Below, one piece after another: positions 1-6,373 of a stretch of DNA of 43,490 nucleotides. The translations under genes were made by a program, and so were the position numbers. The notes under the pieces were generated by a model. The model did no database searches. It was not told the origin of the DNA and saw only the letters and a program-made list of their open reading frames with translations. Within the stretch, counting starts at the first letter, position 1; each line of letters begins with the position of its first letter. Origin of the DNA: Alphaproteobacteria bacterium (GTDB lineage: Bacteria; Pseudomonadota; Alphaproteobacteria; Micropepsales; Micropepsaceae); contig JAFAWQ010000025.1 of NCBI GenBank assembly GCA_019241645.1, forward strand, positions 1 to 43,490. Direction: 5' to 3'.

Positions 1-1
1 G

Positions 2-769
2 GGCAAGAATGAGACGGAGGCGTATGTCTTCGGTGGCACGCCGGATGGCGGCTGGCCGCAATCGGAACTGCTGGAGGTTGGTGATGGCGTGTTTTACGGC
101 ACAGCGTCCATCGGCGGAGCAGGTGCGGGCACCGTATTCAAGGTCGCCAAGTCCGGCGGTTATGAGGTCGTCTATACGTTCCTCGGTGGCGTGGATGGCG
201 CCAATCCGCCGGCCGGCCTCATCACGGATGGGAACGGCGATTTCCTCAGCACCACCTACAATGGGGGTGCGCATGGCTGGGGCACGGTGTTCAGCGTGTC
301 GGAGAGTGGCGCCCAGCATGTGCTCTATTCCTTCACGGGCCTGGCGGATGGCCGCAATCCATCGACCGGCGTGACCGCGGACAAGAAGGGCAATATCTAC
401 GGCACCACCTATTTCGGTGGCGACGACGATAGCGGCGTCGTCTTCAAGCTGACATCCAATGGCACGCAGTCGGTGCTGCATTCCTTCAAGGGCGGCAAGG
501 ACGGCGCCAACCCACTCGGTGACCTATTGATCGACAAGAAGGGCACTATCTACGGCACTGCCAGCCAGGGCGGCGCGAGCAACGCCGGCACGGTGTTCCG
601 AATCTCATCCAACGGCGCATTCAAAACGCTGTATGCGTTCACTGGCGGCGTGGACGGCGCCAACCCCGGCGGCGATCTCTACATGGATGCGGATGGCACC
701 CTCTACAGCACGACGCAGGCCGGCGGCGAGCACGCCAGCGGCACGATCTTCAAGCTGACGACGAAATAG
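2..769 (+). CDS. GloVer-repeat (TIGR03803) protein, 5' end outside window
   Basis: The frame is open from base 2 to the TAA at 767-769, so the N-terminus lies upstream of the window. The visible 255 codons are tandem repeats of about 40-45 residues with the TIGR03803 pattern: a YxFxGGxDGxxP segment followed by xLYGTTxxGGxxxxGTVFKxxxxG. Examples are FYGTASIGG, IYGTTYFGG and IYGTASQGG, each followed about six residues later by GTVF or GVVF. At least five repeats are present, and the C-terminus ends on a repeat with no anchor sequence. The family is probably an extracellular beta-propeller-like repeat protein of unknown function. A second member lies at 34883-36097. The call is sure for the family and open for the function. 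Confidence 0.85.
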   Translation, partial: GKNETEAYVFGGTPDGGWPQSELLEVGDGVFYGTASIGGAGAGTVFKVAKSGGYEVVYTFLGGVDGANPPAGLITDGNGDFLSTTYNGGAHGWGTVFSVSESGAQHVLYSFTGLADGRNPSTGVTADKKGNIYGTTYFGGDDDSGVVFKLTSNGTQSVLHSFKGGKDGANPLGDLLIDKKGTIYGTASQGGASNAGTVFRISSNGAFKTLYAFTGGVDGANPGGDLYMDADGTLYSTTQAGGEHASGTIFKLTTK

Positions 770-784
770 TTTTCGGCCGGCGGT

Positions 785-1087
785 TTGAAATTGATCGCAA
801 TTGTCTGGCGCTACGCCGTCCGGCCCGAAAAGCAGGCGGAGTTTGAGCATGCCTACGGCGCCGCAGGCACATGGGCGCAACTGTTCGCAAAGGGCGCCGG
901 CTACCTCGGCACGGAATTGCTGCATGAAACCGACGGCACATACCTGACCATCGACCGCTGGCGCGACCGGACCGATTTCGATCGCTTCATGACGGCGCAT
1001 CGAGCGGACTACGAGGCGCTGGACGCAATCTGCGATGGCTGGACAGTGGAAGAAGCGCGTCTCGGCATTTTCGACGCGCTCGACTGA
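785..1087 (+). CDS. ABM-like small dimeric alpha/beta-barrel protein
   Basis: This 100-residue protein starts at a TTG codon 15 bases after the stop of the GloVer gene and may be co-transcribed with it. The start MKLIAIVWRYAVRPEKQAEFE and the later blocks of a hydrophobic strand, an acidic helix and a second strand (YLTIDRWRDRTDFDRFMTAH) fit the antibiotic-biosynthesis-monooxygenase/EthD-like ferredoxin fold. Members of this fold are often small oxygenases or heme/quinone-handling proteins. Nothing in the sequence identifies a substrate. No good Shine-Dalgarno precedes the TTG, so the start is chosen from the protein alignment pattern. Family call is moderate and function is unknown. Confidence 0.7.
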   Translation: MKLIAIVWRYAVRPEKQAEFEHAYGAAGTWAQLFAKGAGYLGTELLHETDGTYLTIDRWRDRTDFDRFMTAHRADYEALDAICDGWTVEEARLGIFDALD

Positions 1088-1129
1088 CTGGTGCGGGCAA
1101 GCATGCAGCACCCTCAAGCTGGCTACGCA

Positions 1130-2833
1130 TTATGGCCAGCGAAAGTGTGGATCGCGATAGACCGGTTTTCCCGCGAGCAAGGTCAGCAACACGCGCGCGT
1201 TGTGCAGCATGTCAGGCTTGGTGCGAAACAGATTGCGGTCGAGCACCGCAAGATCGGCGGCCTTGCCGACTTCGATCGTGCCATCGATGCCATCTTCGCG
1301 CGCCACCCAGGCGGCATTGCGCGTATAGGCGGCAATTGCAGTCGCGAGATCGATGCGTTCTTCCGGCCGCTTCGCCGGCCGACTTCCATCCAGCGGCTGG
1401 CGCGTGACAGCGATCTGGATATTGTCGAGTGGATTTAGAGAGGTCGCCGGCCAGTCGCTGGACATGACAATGCGCCCGCCGCGCTTTGCGATGCTGGCTG
1501 CCGGATAAATCCAACCCGAGCGGGGAGGGCCCAATACAGCTTCCGTCTCGGCCATCACGGGATCGCCTGCCTGAAACCATCCGGGCTGGAGATTTGCCGC
1601 GACACCCAGTTTTCCAAAACGGAGGAGATCAGCCGGATCGACCACACCGGCATGCGCAATCTGGTGACGGCGATCCCTCGCGCCGTTCTCTCTCATGGCG
1701 AACTCGACGGCATCGAGCCCAGCGCGCACGGCGCGGTCCCCCATGGCATGCATGTGGATGGAAAAACCGTCCGCATCGAGCCGCTGCACGATCCCGTTCA
1801 GCTTTTCGGCGGAGAAAAGCAGATCGCCGCGCGTGGCCGGCATGCCCGCATAGGACGCGAGCAAAGCGGCGGTGCGCATCGCAATTTCGCCGTCGAGAAA
1901 AAGCTTCGCTGCATCGGCGCGAAAATAATGTCCACGCACGCGATCGCGCTGCGCGACGAACGCGTCTACCTGCTCAGGACCCAGATGCGCATCGACAAGC
2001 TGCGCGGCGACAACGCGAACCGTCAGCTCGCCCGCAACATCCGCACTGTGGTACGCATCCAGCATCGTCGGCTTGGCGCTAGCATCGAACACTGAAGTGA
2101 TGCCGAATCCGCTCGCGAGAGCCATCCAGTGACGAAGTGCCTCGCGGTATTCGGCTTGCGACGGTTTTGGCAGCAGCGCATGAATACGCTCGAGAGCGGC
2201 GCCGCTGACGACCCCGCTTGGTTTGTGCGTGACAGGATCGCGCCCCAGACCATCGCGCTCCGGAACCGCCGCTTCAGGATCGATGGCGGCCGCCGAAAGC
2301 GCCCGCGAGTTCACCCGGGCGGTGTAGCCATTGTCGTTGGCCATATAGGCCGCCGCATTTGGAACCAGCGCATCGAGTTTGACCCGCCAGTTTGTGCCGC
2401 GTGGAAAAGCTTGCGGTGACCAGTTGTGACCGATCAGCCAACCCTTTCGCGCTTTGGTGGCGGCGCAAGTGCGAATGGCGGCGTAGGTCTGCTCGGCAGT
2501 TTTCAACCCTGCGAGATCGCAGCGCAGGAATCGTAAACCGGCACTCATCGGATGCGCGTGGCCGTCGTGGAAGCCGGGCAGCACCATGGCGCCATGGAGC
2601 GAGATCACCCTGGCGAACTTGCCGCCTCGCGCCAGCGCGCCGGCATCGTTGCCAACATAAGCGATCCGCTCGCCCGAGATGACGAGCGCGGTTGCCCAAG
2701 GTTGCCGGGGATTGAGCGTGTAGATGGCGGCGCCCCGGAGGATCAGCGGCCGCTCGGCCGGCGCTCCGGCAACGGCGAAAGCGAATGCCGAGAGCGACAG
2801 CAAAACGCACGGCGGCCAGAAATATCGCGTCAC
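1130..2833 (-). CDS. secreted amidohydrolase family 3 (YtcJ-like) metal-dependent hydrolase
   Basis: The protein belongs to the amidohydrolase-3 group (YtcJ/exoenzyme-regulatory-protein AepA type). From a GTG start at 2833 it has 567 residues. A hydrophobic signal sequence (residues 8-24, ending AVAGAPAE) points to export. A small beta domain follows (LILRGAAIYTLNP), then the metal motif GFHDGHAHP near residue 90, later HMHAMGDRAV and HQIAHAG, and near the C-terminus SSDWPATSLNPL with the conserved Asp. The GTG shares bases with the TGA stop of mazG (GTGA overlap), which argues for this start and for translational coupling. A longer GTG start at 2872 is possible but would add 13 hydrophilic residues before the signal peptide. 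The substrate cannot be predicted; family members act on amides, N-acyl compounds or similar substrates. Confidence 0.85.
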   Translation of the reverse strand: MTRYFWPPCVLLSLSAFAFAVAGAPAERPLILRGAAIYTLNPRQPWATALVISGERIAYVGNDAGALARGGKFARVISLHGAMVLPGFHDGHAHPMSAGLRFLRCDLAGLKTAEQTYAAIRTCAATKARKGWLIGHNWSPQAFPRGTNWRVKLDALVPNAAAYMANDNGYTARVNSRALSAAAIDPEAAVPERDGLGRDPVTHKPSGVVSGAALERIHALLPKPSQAEYREALRHWMALASGFGITSVFDASAKPTMLDAYHSADVAGELTVRVVAAQLVDAHLGPEQVDAFVAQRDRVRGHYFRADAAKLFLDGEIAMRTAALLASYAGMPATRGDLLFSAEKLNGIVQRLDADGFSIHMHAMGDRAVRAGLDAVEFAMRENGARDRRHQIAHAGVVDPADLLRFGKLGVAANLQPGWFQAGDPVMAETEAVLGPPRSGWIYPAASIAKRGGRIVMSSDWPATSLNPLDNIQIAVTRQPLDGSRPAKRPEERIDLATAIAAYTRNAAWVAREDGIDGTIEVGKAADLAVLDRNLFRTKPDMLHNARVLLTLLAGKPVYRDPHFRWP

Positions 2834-3654
2834 GGCGGTGCGAAGCCTTCGGTTGCCTTGGCTTTCTGCCACAGCGCCTCCATCTCATCGAGCGTTGCGG
2901 CCGCCATTGTTTTTCCTGCTGCACGAAGGCTTTGTTCGATGAAGCGGAAGCGGCGTGAGAACTTTTCGTTGGCGGAGCGCAGGGCGTCTTCCGGCTGCAC
3001 CTTAAGGTGCCGGGCAAGGTTGGCGACCACGAACAGCAGATCGCCGACCTCTTCCTCAATCTCCGCCTGACTGCCGCCCGCTTCCCTGGCGTCGACGATC
3101 TCCTGAGCTTCCTCCGCCAATTTCTCCACCACGCGAGGAGCGGAATCCCAATCGAACCCGACGCTTGCGGCACGCTTCTGAAGCTTCAGCGCACGAGTGA
3201 GCGCGGGCAGGGCGCGGGGAACATCGTCCAGCAGGCTGGCCTCCGGCTTTGCCGCGCGCTCGCGCGCCTTGTGTTTCTCCCAGGCGTTGACCTGCGTCTC
3301 GGCCGTATCGATGCCGGCCATGTCACCAAACACATGCGGATGCCGCCGCACCATCTTGTCCGTTACGGCTGCCACCACGCCCCCGAAATCGAACAGCCCG
3401 CGCTCCTCGGCCATGCGGGCGTGGAACACCACCTGGAAGAGCAGATCGCCCAGCTCTTCCTTCAAGCCGTCCCAATCCTGTTCCTCAATGGCGCCGGCCA
3501 CCTCATAGGCTTCCTCGATGGTGTAGGGCGCGATGGTTGCGAAGGTCTGCTCCACGTCCCACGGGCAGCCACCGCTGGGATTGCGTAAACGTCCCATGAT
3601 GTCGAGCAAAGTGGCGATGTCGCGCGGGTTTGGATCGGTCATGCCCCGCGTCAT
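2830..3654 (-). CDS. mazG: nucleoside triphosphate pyrophosphohydrolase MazG
   Basis: MazG hydrolyses (d)NTPs to NMP and pyrophosphate, cleaning the nucleotide pool. The 274-residue protein shows the tandem two-domain form. The first domain has GGCPWDVEQTF followed by EEAYEV and EELGDLLFQVVFHARMA. The second has EEAQEIVDA and EEEVGDLLFVVANLARHL. The EExxE and ExxD Mg2+ ligands are intact in both halves. Two starts are possible, ATG at 3654 and ATG at 3642 (MTDPNPRDIA), and the second fits typical family N-termini. The stop overlaps the GTG of the amidohydrolase downstream. Identity is secure; only the start is uncertain by four residues. Confidence 0.95.
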   Translation of the reverse strand: MTRGMTDPNPRDIATLLDIMGRLRNPSGGCPWDVEQTFATIAPYTIEEAYEVAGAIEEQDWDGLKEELGDLLFQVVFHARMAEERGLFDFGGVVAAVTDKMVRRHPHVFGDMAGIDTAETQVNAWEKHKARERAAKPEASLLDDVPRALPALTRALKLQKRAASVGFDWDSAPRVVEKLAEEAQEIVDAREAGGSQAEIEEEVGDLLFVVANLARHLKVQPEDALRSANEKFSRRFRFIEQSLRAAGKTMAAATLDEMEALWQKAKATEGFAPP

Positions 3655-3732
3655 AGCGAGGGGCTCGTGCCGATTCGAGAGCCTGAATGGAACAGATGGC
3701 GAGTTCGTTCAGCGTATGGGCGGATGCTGCCT

Positions 3733-3924
3733 TCAGGCCGTTCCCGGATCGCGCTGGATGACAGCGCGTTCCTCCCGTGTTTGCGCATCCGTGACGATCA
3801 TCGTGTCCGCATCGCGCTGAGCGAGTCCTTCATGCGCGGCCTTGCGGATATCCGCCAGCGCGGCGGCCGAATTGGTGGTCTCCACTTCTTCGCCATCGCG
3901 ATAGTAGGTGATGATGAACGGCAT
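3733..3924 (-). CDS. small conserved-looking hypothetical protein (63 aa)
   Basis: The ATG at 3924 follows a GGAGG Shine-Dalgarno by five bases, which decides this start over a longer in-frame one at 3978. The product begins MPFIITYYRDGEEVETT and continues with a helix rich in Ala and acidic residues (AAALADIRKAAHEGLAQRDA), then a strand TMIVTDAQTREE. It has no signal peptide or membrane segment. The strand-helix-strand layout and the sense of the codons look like a genuine gene. I do not recognise a family with a known role. It lies upstream of mazG on the same strand with a 78-base gap. The left end of the IS1595 element sits 114 bases upstream of its start. Confidence 0.65.
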   Translation of the reverse strand: MPFIITYYRDGEEVETTNSAAALADIRKAAHEGLAQRDADTMIVTDAQTREERAVIQRDPGTA

Positions 3925-4029
3925 GACGGCCTCCGATTCGAGCCGCCAAACCCTAGGCGGCGCCCGGGCAGAGGGCAATCGCGCCGCCTCCCGGCCACTG
4001 GAGTTCTTCGTATAATCTATATTATGGGA

Positions 4030-4037
4030 AATGTCTA
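4030..4037. repeat. target-site duplication, left copy (AATGTCTA)
   Basis: The octamer AATGTCTA directly abuts the left inverted repeat at 4038 and is repeated exactly at 6374-6381, next to the right inverted repeat. Eight-base duplications are the rule for the IS1595 family. Removing 4038-6373 and one copy rebuilds a continuous gene end (see findings). Confidence 0.9.
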
Positions 4038-4062
4038 GGCGATATTATACTTGACACATGCA
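4038..4062 (+). repeat. left terminal inverted repeat of IS1595 element
   Basis: It starts GGCGATATTATAC and continues for 12 more bases that match the right end except at positions 14, 18 and 20. It contains TTGACA (4051-4056), a consensus -35 hexamer pointing into the transposase, and on the outer strand TATAAT pointing outward toward the small gene at 3924. Confidence 0.88.
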
Positions 4063-4081
4063 CGCCGAATGACTAGGTAAT
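4051..4081 (+). promoter_or_regulatory. candidate transposase promoter inside left inverted repeat
   Basis: A perfect TTGACA (4051-4056) lies in the inverted repeat. The best -10 candidates are weak: TAGGTA at 17-base spacing, or GGTAAT at 19-base spacing (4076-4081). A GAGGG Shine-Dalgarno follows at 4087-4091, about 11 bases before the transposase ATG. The -35 match is clear and the -10 match is poor, so this is only a candidate. Confidence 0.3.
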
Positions 4082-4102
4082 CCCTACAGAGGGATAGCCA
4101 AG

Positions 4103-5029
4103 ATGCCTAAGAATTTACCGAAACGCTTTACCGACGAAGCCGCTGCCCGCCAACACCTTGAAGGCTTGCTGTGGCCTGATGGCCCGTCCTGCCCGCACTG
4201 TGGCGTGGTCAATGAAGCCTCTCGCATCGCTGGTGGCCGCAAGGGCCTGTTGTTCTGCAACGCCTGCCGTAAGCAGTTCTCCGTGACCGTGGGGACCGTC
4301 TATGAGCGCTCCAAGGTGCCGCTGCACATATGGCTCTATGCGAACCACCTGCTTTGCGCCTCCAAGAAAGGCATTTCTAGCCAACAGCTCGCCCGCATGT
4401 TGGGCGTGACCGTCAAAACCGCGTGGTTCATGTCGCATCGCATCCGCGAAACTTGGGTTCCGGCATCCGGCTCTGGCCCGCTCGGCGGCGAAGGCAAGAT
4501 CGTGGAAGCGGACGAAACGGAAATCTCGCCGTCCCGTAAGTCTCGCCCGCGCAAGCGTAGCCAGAACAAGAAATTCGTGGCACTGGTGGAGCGCGGCGGT
4601 CGCGTCCGCTCCAAAGTCATTACTGGCGCTGAATACCCTATCGGCATTGAGGTCCGCGACGCGCTCTACCGCAACGTGGACCGTAAGACGGCGCTGCACA
4701 CGGACGGCGCGCAGCACTACAAATACACGATGCCGAACCATGAAAGCGTGGACCACGATAAGGCTTTCGCCCGCACAACGGACACTGGCGAGCGCGTCCA
4801 TACCAACAGCGCGGAAGGCTATTTCTCCATCTTCAAGCGCGGCCTAGTCGGCACATATCAGCACATGTCATCGCAGCATTTGCATCGTTACTTGGCCGAG
4901 TTCGATTTCCGCATGAACCACCGCGTGAAACTTGGCTATTCGGACGATATGCGCGCTGACAAAGCCCTAGAAGGCATCGTTGGAAAGCGTCTCACATACC
5001 GACGGCCTAACGAAACCACTCACGCTTAA
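4103..5029 (+). CDS. IS1595-family transposase
   Basis: This 308-residue transposase moves the surrounding element. An N-terminal zinc ribbon (C30-x2-C33 and C52-x2-C55) is followed by a helix-turn-helix-like segment (ISSQQLARMLGVTVKTAWFM, residues 91-110). The ISXO2-like DDE domain shows the first Asp in VEADETEI (D137), the second in LHTDGAQHY (D201) and the family block VHTNSAEGYFSIFKRG (N235). The closing HLHRYLAEFDFRMNHR signature near residue 260 is also present. Length and motif order are those of full-length family members, and no frameshift is seen in the conserved part. A coding-looking stretch in another frame continues past the stop (see 4980-5150). Confidence 0.95.
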   Translation: MPKNLPKRFTDEAAARQHLEGLLWPDGPSCPHCGVVNEASRIAGGRKGLLFCNACRKQFSVTVGTVYERSKVPLHIWLYANHLLCASKKGISSQQLARMLGVTVKTAWFMSHRIRETWVPASGSGPLGGEGKIVEADETEISPSRKSRPRKRSQNKKFVALVERGGRVRSKVITGAEYPIGIEVRDALYRNVDRKTALHTDGAQHYKYTMPNHESVDHDKAFARTTDTGERVHTNSAEGYFSIFKRGLVGTYQHMSSQHLHRYLAEFDFRMNHRVKLGYSDDMRADKALEGIVGKRLTYRRPNETTHA

Positions 5030-5150
5030 ACAGAACGCAGCGGCGTTCCTACGTTGGCGCAAAGCACAGGGCGGCGCGGTCGCTAAGAAGAAGCGCCCGC
5101 CTTGGAACCGTTGGCCCAAGTGTCCTAATTTCCTAGAGCGGGTGTCCTAG
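4980..5150 (+). CDS. possible 56-aa small ORF overlapping the transposase 3' end
   Basis: A frame shifted by +1 from the transposase opens after a TAG at 4968. It has a TTG start at 4980 preceded five bases away by GAAGG. It runs 30 bases past the transposase stop region into DNA that reads as a plausible basic peptide: AAAFLRWRKAQGGAVAKKK, then PPWNRWPKC. It could be a separate small passenger, a remnant of a transposase C-terminal extension lost by a one-base indel, or chance. The lack of ATG and the overlap keep confidence low. Confidence 0.28.
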   Translation: MESVSHTDGLTKPLTLKQNAAAFLRWRKAQGGAVAKKKRPPWNRWPKCPNFLERVS

Positions 5151-5505
5151 TTTCGGGACCCACGCTGTCTACAGACAGACCATACGTGTAGCTTGTATTT
5201 AAGCAGATGCTTTCTCCACCCATGCCGCAGCCAGTTCTAATAACTTGGCCGGTTAAGCAGGCTCGGGCACCATCCCATGATCCGAGGGTAATTCCCTGAA
5301 GACCAAGACCCATTGACGGTTCCTGTGTGGAACGCGGATTCACGGGCCATATATTTCGATCTTCGAAACGATCTTCGATGTAGCCACAGACAGTCACAGT
5401 GCGTCCTAGATATTTTTCGGGATGCGCAAAAATGCTCTTGCCGGTTCCGGCGGCGGCGCCGGTCGGAATCGCCAATATCAACGTTGCCGCAAGTATCTGT
5501 TTCAT
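5125..5505 (-). CDS. secreted small Cys-containing passenger protein
   Basis: This 126-residue protein begins with a Sec signal peptide (MKQILAATLILAIPTGAAAG, cleavage near residue 19). The mature part has strands such as GRTVTVCGYIED and a later ACLTGQVIRTGC, with four cysteines (C40, C83, C93, C101). The alternation of short strands and the VCGYI/CLTGQV pair suggests an OB-fold-like periplasmic domain; this is an inference from pattern only. The ATG comes three bases after the TAA of the 48-residue ORF upstream (TAAGGGATG), so the two are probably translated together. It lies inside the IS1595 element, transcribed against the transposase. Confidence 0.65.
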   Translation of the reverse strand: MKQILAATLILAIPTGAAAGTGKSIFAHPEKYLGRTVTVCGYIEDRFEDRNIWPVNPRSTQEPSMGLGLQGITLGSWDGARACLTGQVIRTGCGMGGESICLNTSYTYGLSVDSVGPETRTPALGN

Positions 5506-5508
5506 CCC

Positions 5509-5655
5509 TTAGCCGTTGCCGGTCTCGACTCTGCGACTCGCTTTCTTTTTCCGACTCGCCTTAGCCTTGCGCACCTTCATTTGGGCGTGAGGCTTCGGCG
5601 GGGTTTTAAGCATCCGCAGGAGGTTTTCGTCTTCGCGGGACAGTGGCTTTCGCAT
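5509..5655 (-). CDS. 48-aa basic passenger protein
   Basis: The reading frame from ATG 5655 to TAA 5509 encodes MRKPLSREDENLLRMLKTPP followed by KPHAQMKVRKAKASRKKK and an acidic-free tail. The N-terminal half looks like an amphipathic helix (EDENLLRML). The C-terminal half is strongly Lys/Arg-rich, as in nucleic-acid-binding tails. It is immediately followed by the secreted protein gene. Its ATG overlaps the ATG of the HEPN-like gene on the other strand within one CATG palindrome (5653-5656). No clear Shine-Dalgarno is visible for either. An internal ATG (MLKTPPKP) is an alternative start. The function is not known. Confidence 0.6.
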   Translation of the reverse strand: MRKPLSREDENLLRMLKTPPKPHAQMKVRKAKASRKKKASRRVETGNG

Positions 5656-6307
5656 GAGCAATCAACCGGATCAGGAGGAAGCATTTCTCGCAGCGCTTGG
5701 CGCCATGCTCGTAGCTTGGAATGGGGCGGAGGAGATCGCAAGATCAATTCTCAGGTGGCAGTGCCAAAGCCCAAACGTGGACGTGCTCATTTCGGAGATG
5801 AACAATGTCACAATGCGCGATGCCATTCTGGCTATCGCGAAGGTCGAAGCGCGAGCGGACTTAGGCGAACACCTGGACCACTTCGCGTCAATTTTCGACT
5901 TGGTCAGAGAATATCGGAACTACTACGCCCACGGCATCAGGGGAGTGTTTCCTGCCGATAGCCTGATAGAGGCTTTTCCTGTTCTGAAGGCGTGGCTGAA
6001 ACACTCTGGCGAGACCAACACCTGCGTTGGCATGGTCTACCACGCGATTTCCCGCGCCAAGCTTGCCCAAGATTTCGACGTGGTGAGTGTCAGCAACCTT
6101 AAGGCGGTGGAGCATTGGTCGTTCTGCGTATCGGGATACGGCACTGCCTTAGAGATCGCTTTCAAGACCGGCGGGAGTACAAAAGCCGCGCGGAAGGAGT
6201 GGCCATCATGGCCAGAAAAACCGACTCTGCCACCGAAGCTGGAGAAGAATCGGGCCGTAGCAGCAAGGCGTCAGCGCCAGCTTCGATCATCTCCGCCGTC
6301 AACTTGA
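5654..6307 (+). CDS. HEPN-like passenger protein (RNxxxH motif)
   Basis: This 217-residue protein has a helical N-terminal part (EAFLAALGAMLVAWNGAEEI, typical of a first HEPN helix). It then carries REYRNYYAHG, giving R88-N-x3-H93, the Rx4-6H motif with the favoured polar residue after Arg that marks HEPN nucleases. A Pro/Trp-rich tail (PSWPEKPTLPPKLEKNR) follows. HEPN proteins are commonly RNases in toxin-antitoxin, abortive-infection and other conflict systems, but some are structural. No MNT nucleotidyltransferase antitoxin is adjacent. The C-terminal codons overlap the convergent 63-residue ORF at 6162-6353. The HEPN assignment rests on motif and helical pattern, not on a profile search. 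Confidence 0.65.
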   Translation: MSNQPDQEEAFLAALGAMLVAWNGAEEIARSILRWQCQSPNVDVLISEMNNVTMRDAILAIAKVEARADLGEHLDHFASIFDLVREYRNYYAHGIRGVFPADSLIEAFPVLKAWLKHSGETNTCVGMVYHAISRAKLAQDFDVVSVSNLKAVEHWSFCVSGYGTALEIAFKTGGSTKAARKEWPSWPEKPTLPPKLEKNRAVAARRQRQLRSSPPST

Positions 6308-6353
6308 TCTCTGTAGCGTCGGCCTGTCGAATCGACTTTAGCACGATTTGCAT
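6162..6353 (-). CDS. possible 63-aa passenger protein starting in right inverted repeat
   Basis: The ATG at 6353 lies in the right terminal inverted repeat, preceded by GTGAGAA. The product contains IKLTAEMIEAGADALLL and VAESVFLAMMATP. These resemble short alphaproteobacterial proteins of the type 'ITPEMIEAG...AEAVYRAM' that I recall as common hypotheticals. The last part is antisense to the C-terminal codons of the HEPN-like gene, so one of the two ends may be non-functional. It is more likely real than a random shadow, but unproven. Confidence 0.4.
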   Translation of the reverse strand: MQIVLKSIRQADATEIKLTAEMIEAGADALLLRPDSSPASVAESVFLAMMATPSARLLYSRRS

Positions 6354-6373
6354 TTCTCACGTATAATATCGCC
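6349..6373 (-). repeat. right terminal inverted repeat of IS1595 element
   Basis: Read on the minus strand from 6373, it matches the left end in 22 of 25 bases, with the outer 13 identical. It supplies a start codon for the 63-residue ORF (inward) and the final WRYYT codons and TGA stop (6357-6359) of the resident gene outside. Confidence 0.88.

Larger units (their letters stand above)
4038..6373 (+). mobile_element. IS1595-family transposon with passenger genes, 2336 bp
   Basis: The element is bounded by terminal inverted repeats at 4038-4062 and 6349-6373. The outer 13 bases, GGCGATATTATAC, are identical, and 22 of 25 match overall. It is flanked by the 8-bp duplication AATGTCTA. It carries an IS1595-family transposase on the + strand (4103-5029) and about 1.3 kb of extra DNA. 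That DNA holds a secreted protein (5125-5505, -), a 48-residue basic protein (5509-5655, -), a HEPN-like protein (5654-6307, +) and a possible 63-residue protein starting inside the right repeat (6162-6353, -). IS1595-family members with passenger genes are known. The intact ends, the exact duplication and the intact transposase suggest a recent insertion. Confidence 0.9.

Noticed and set aside
1486..2095. Long plus-strand frames antisense to the amidohydrolase
   Set aside because: The amidohydrolase has metal motifs and a coupled start; the antisense frames are Arg-rich shadows.
5121..5154. Near-repeat TGTCCTAATTTC / TGTCCTAGTTTC, 22 bases apart
   Set aside because: 11 of 12 bases match, but it sits at the 3' end of the secreted passenger gene with no further structure; probably chance or an old duplication.
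4038..6373. Prophage or integron origin of the 4-6.4 kb block
   Set aside because: No integrase, phage structural gene or attC-like site; inverted repeats, duplication and transposase explain the block.
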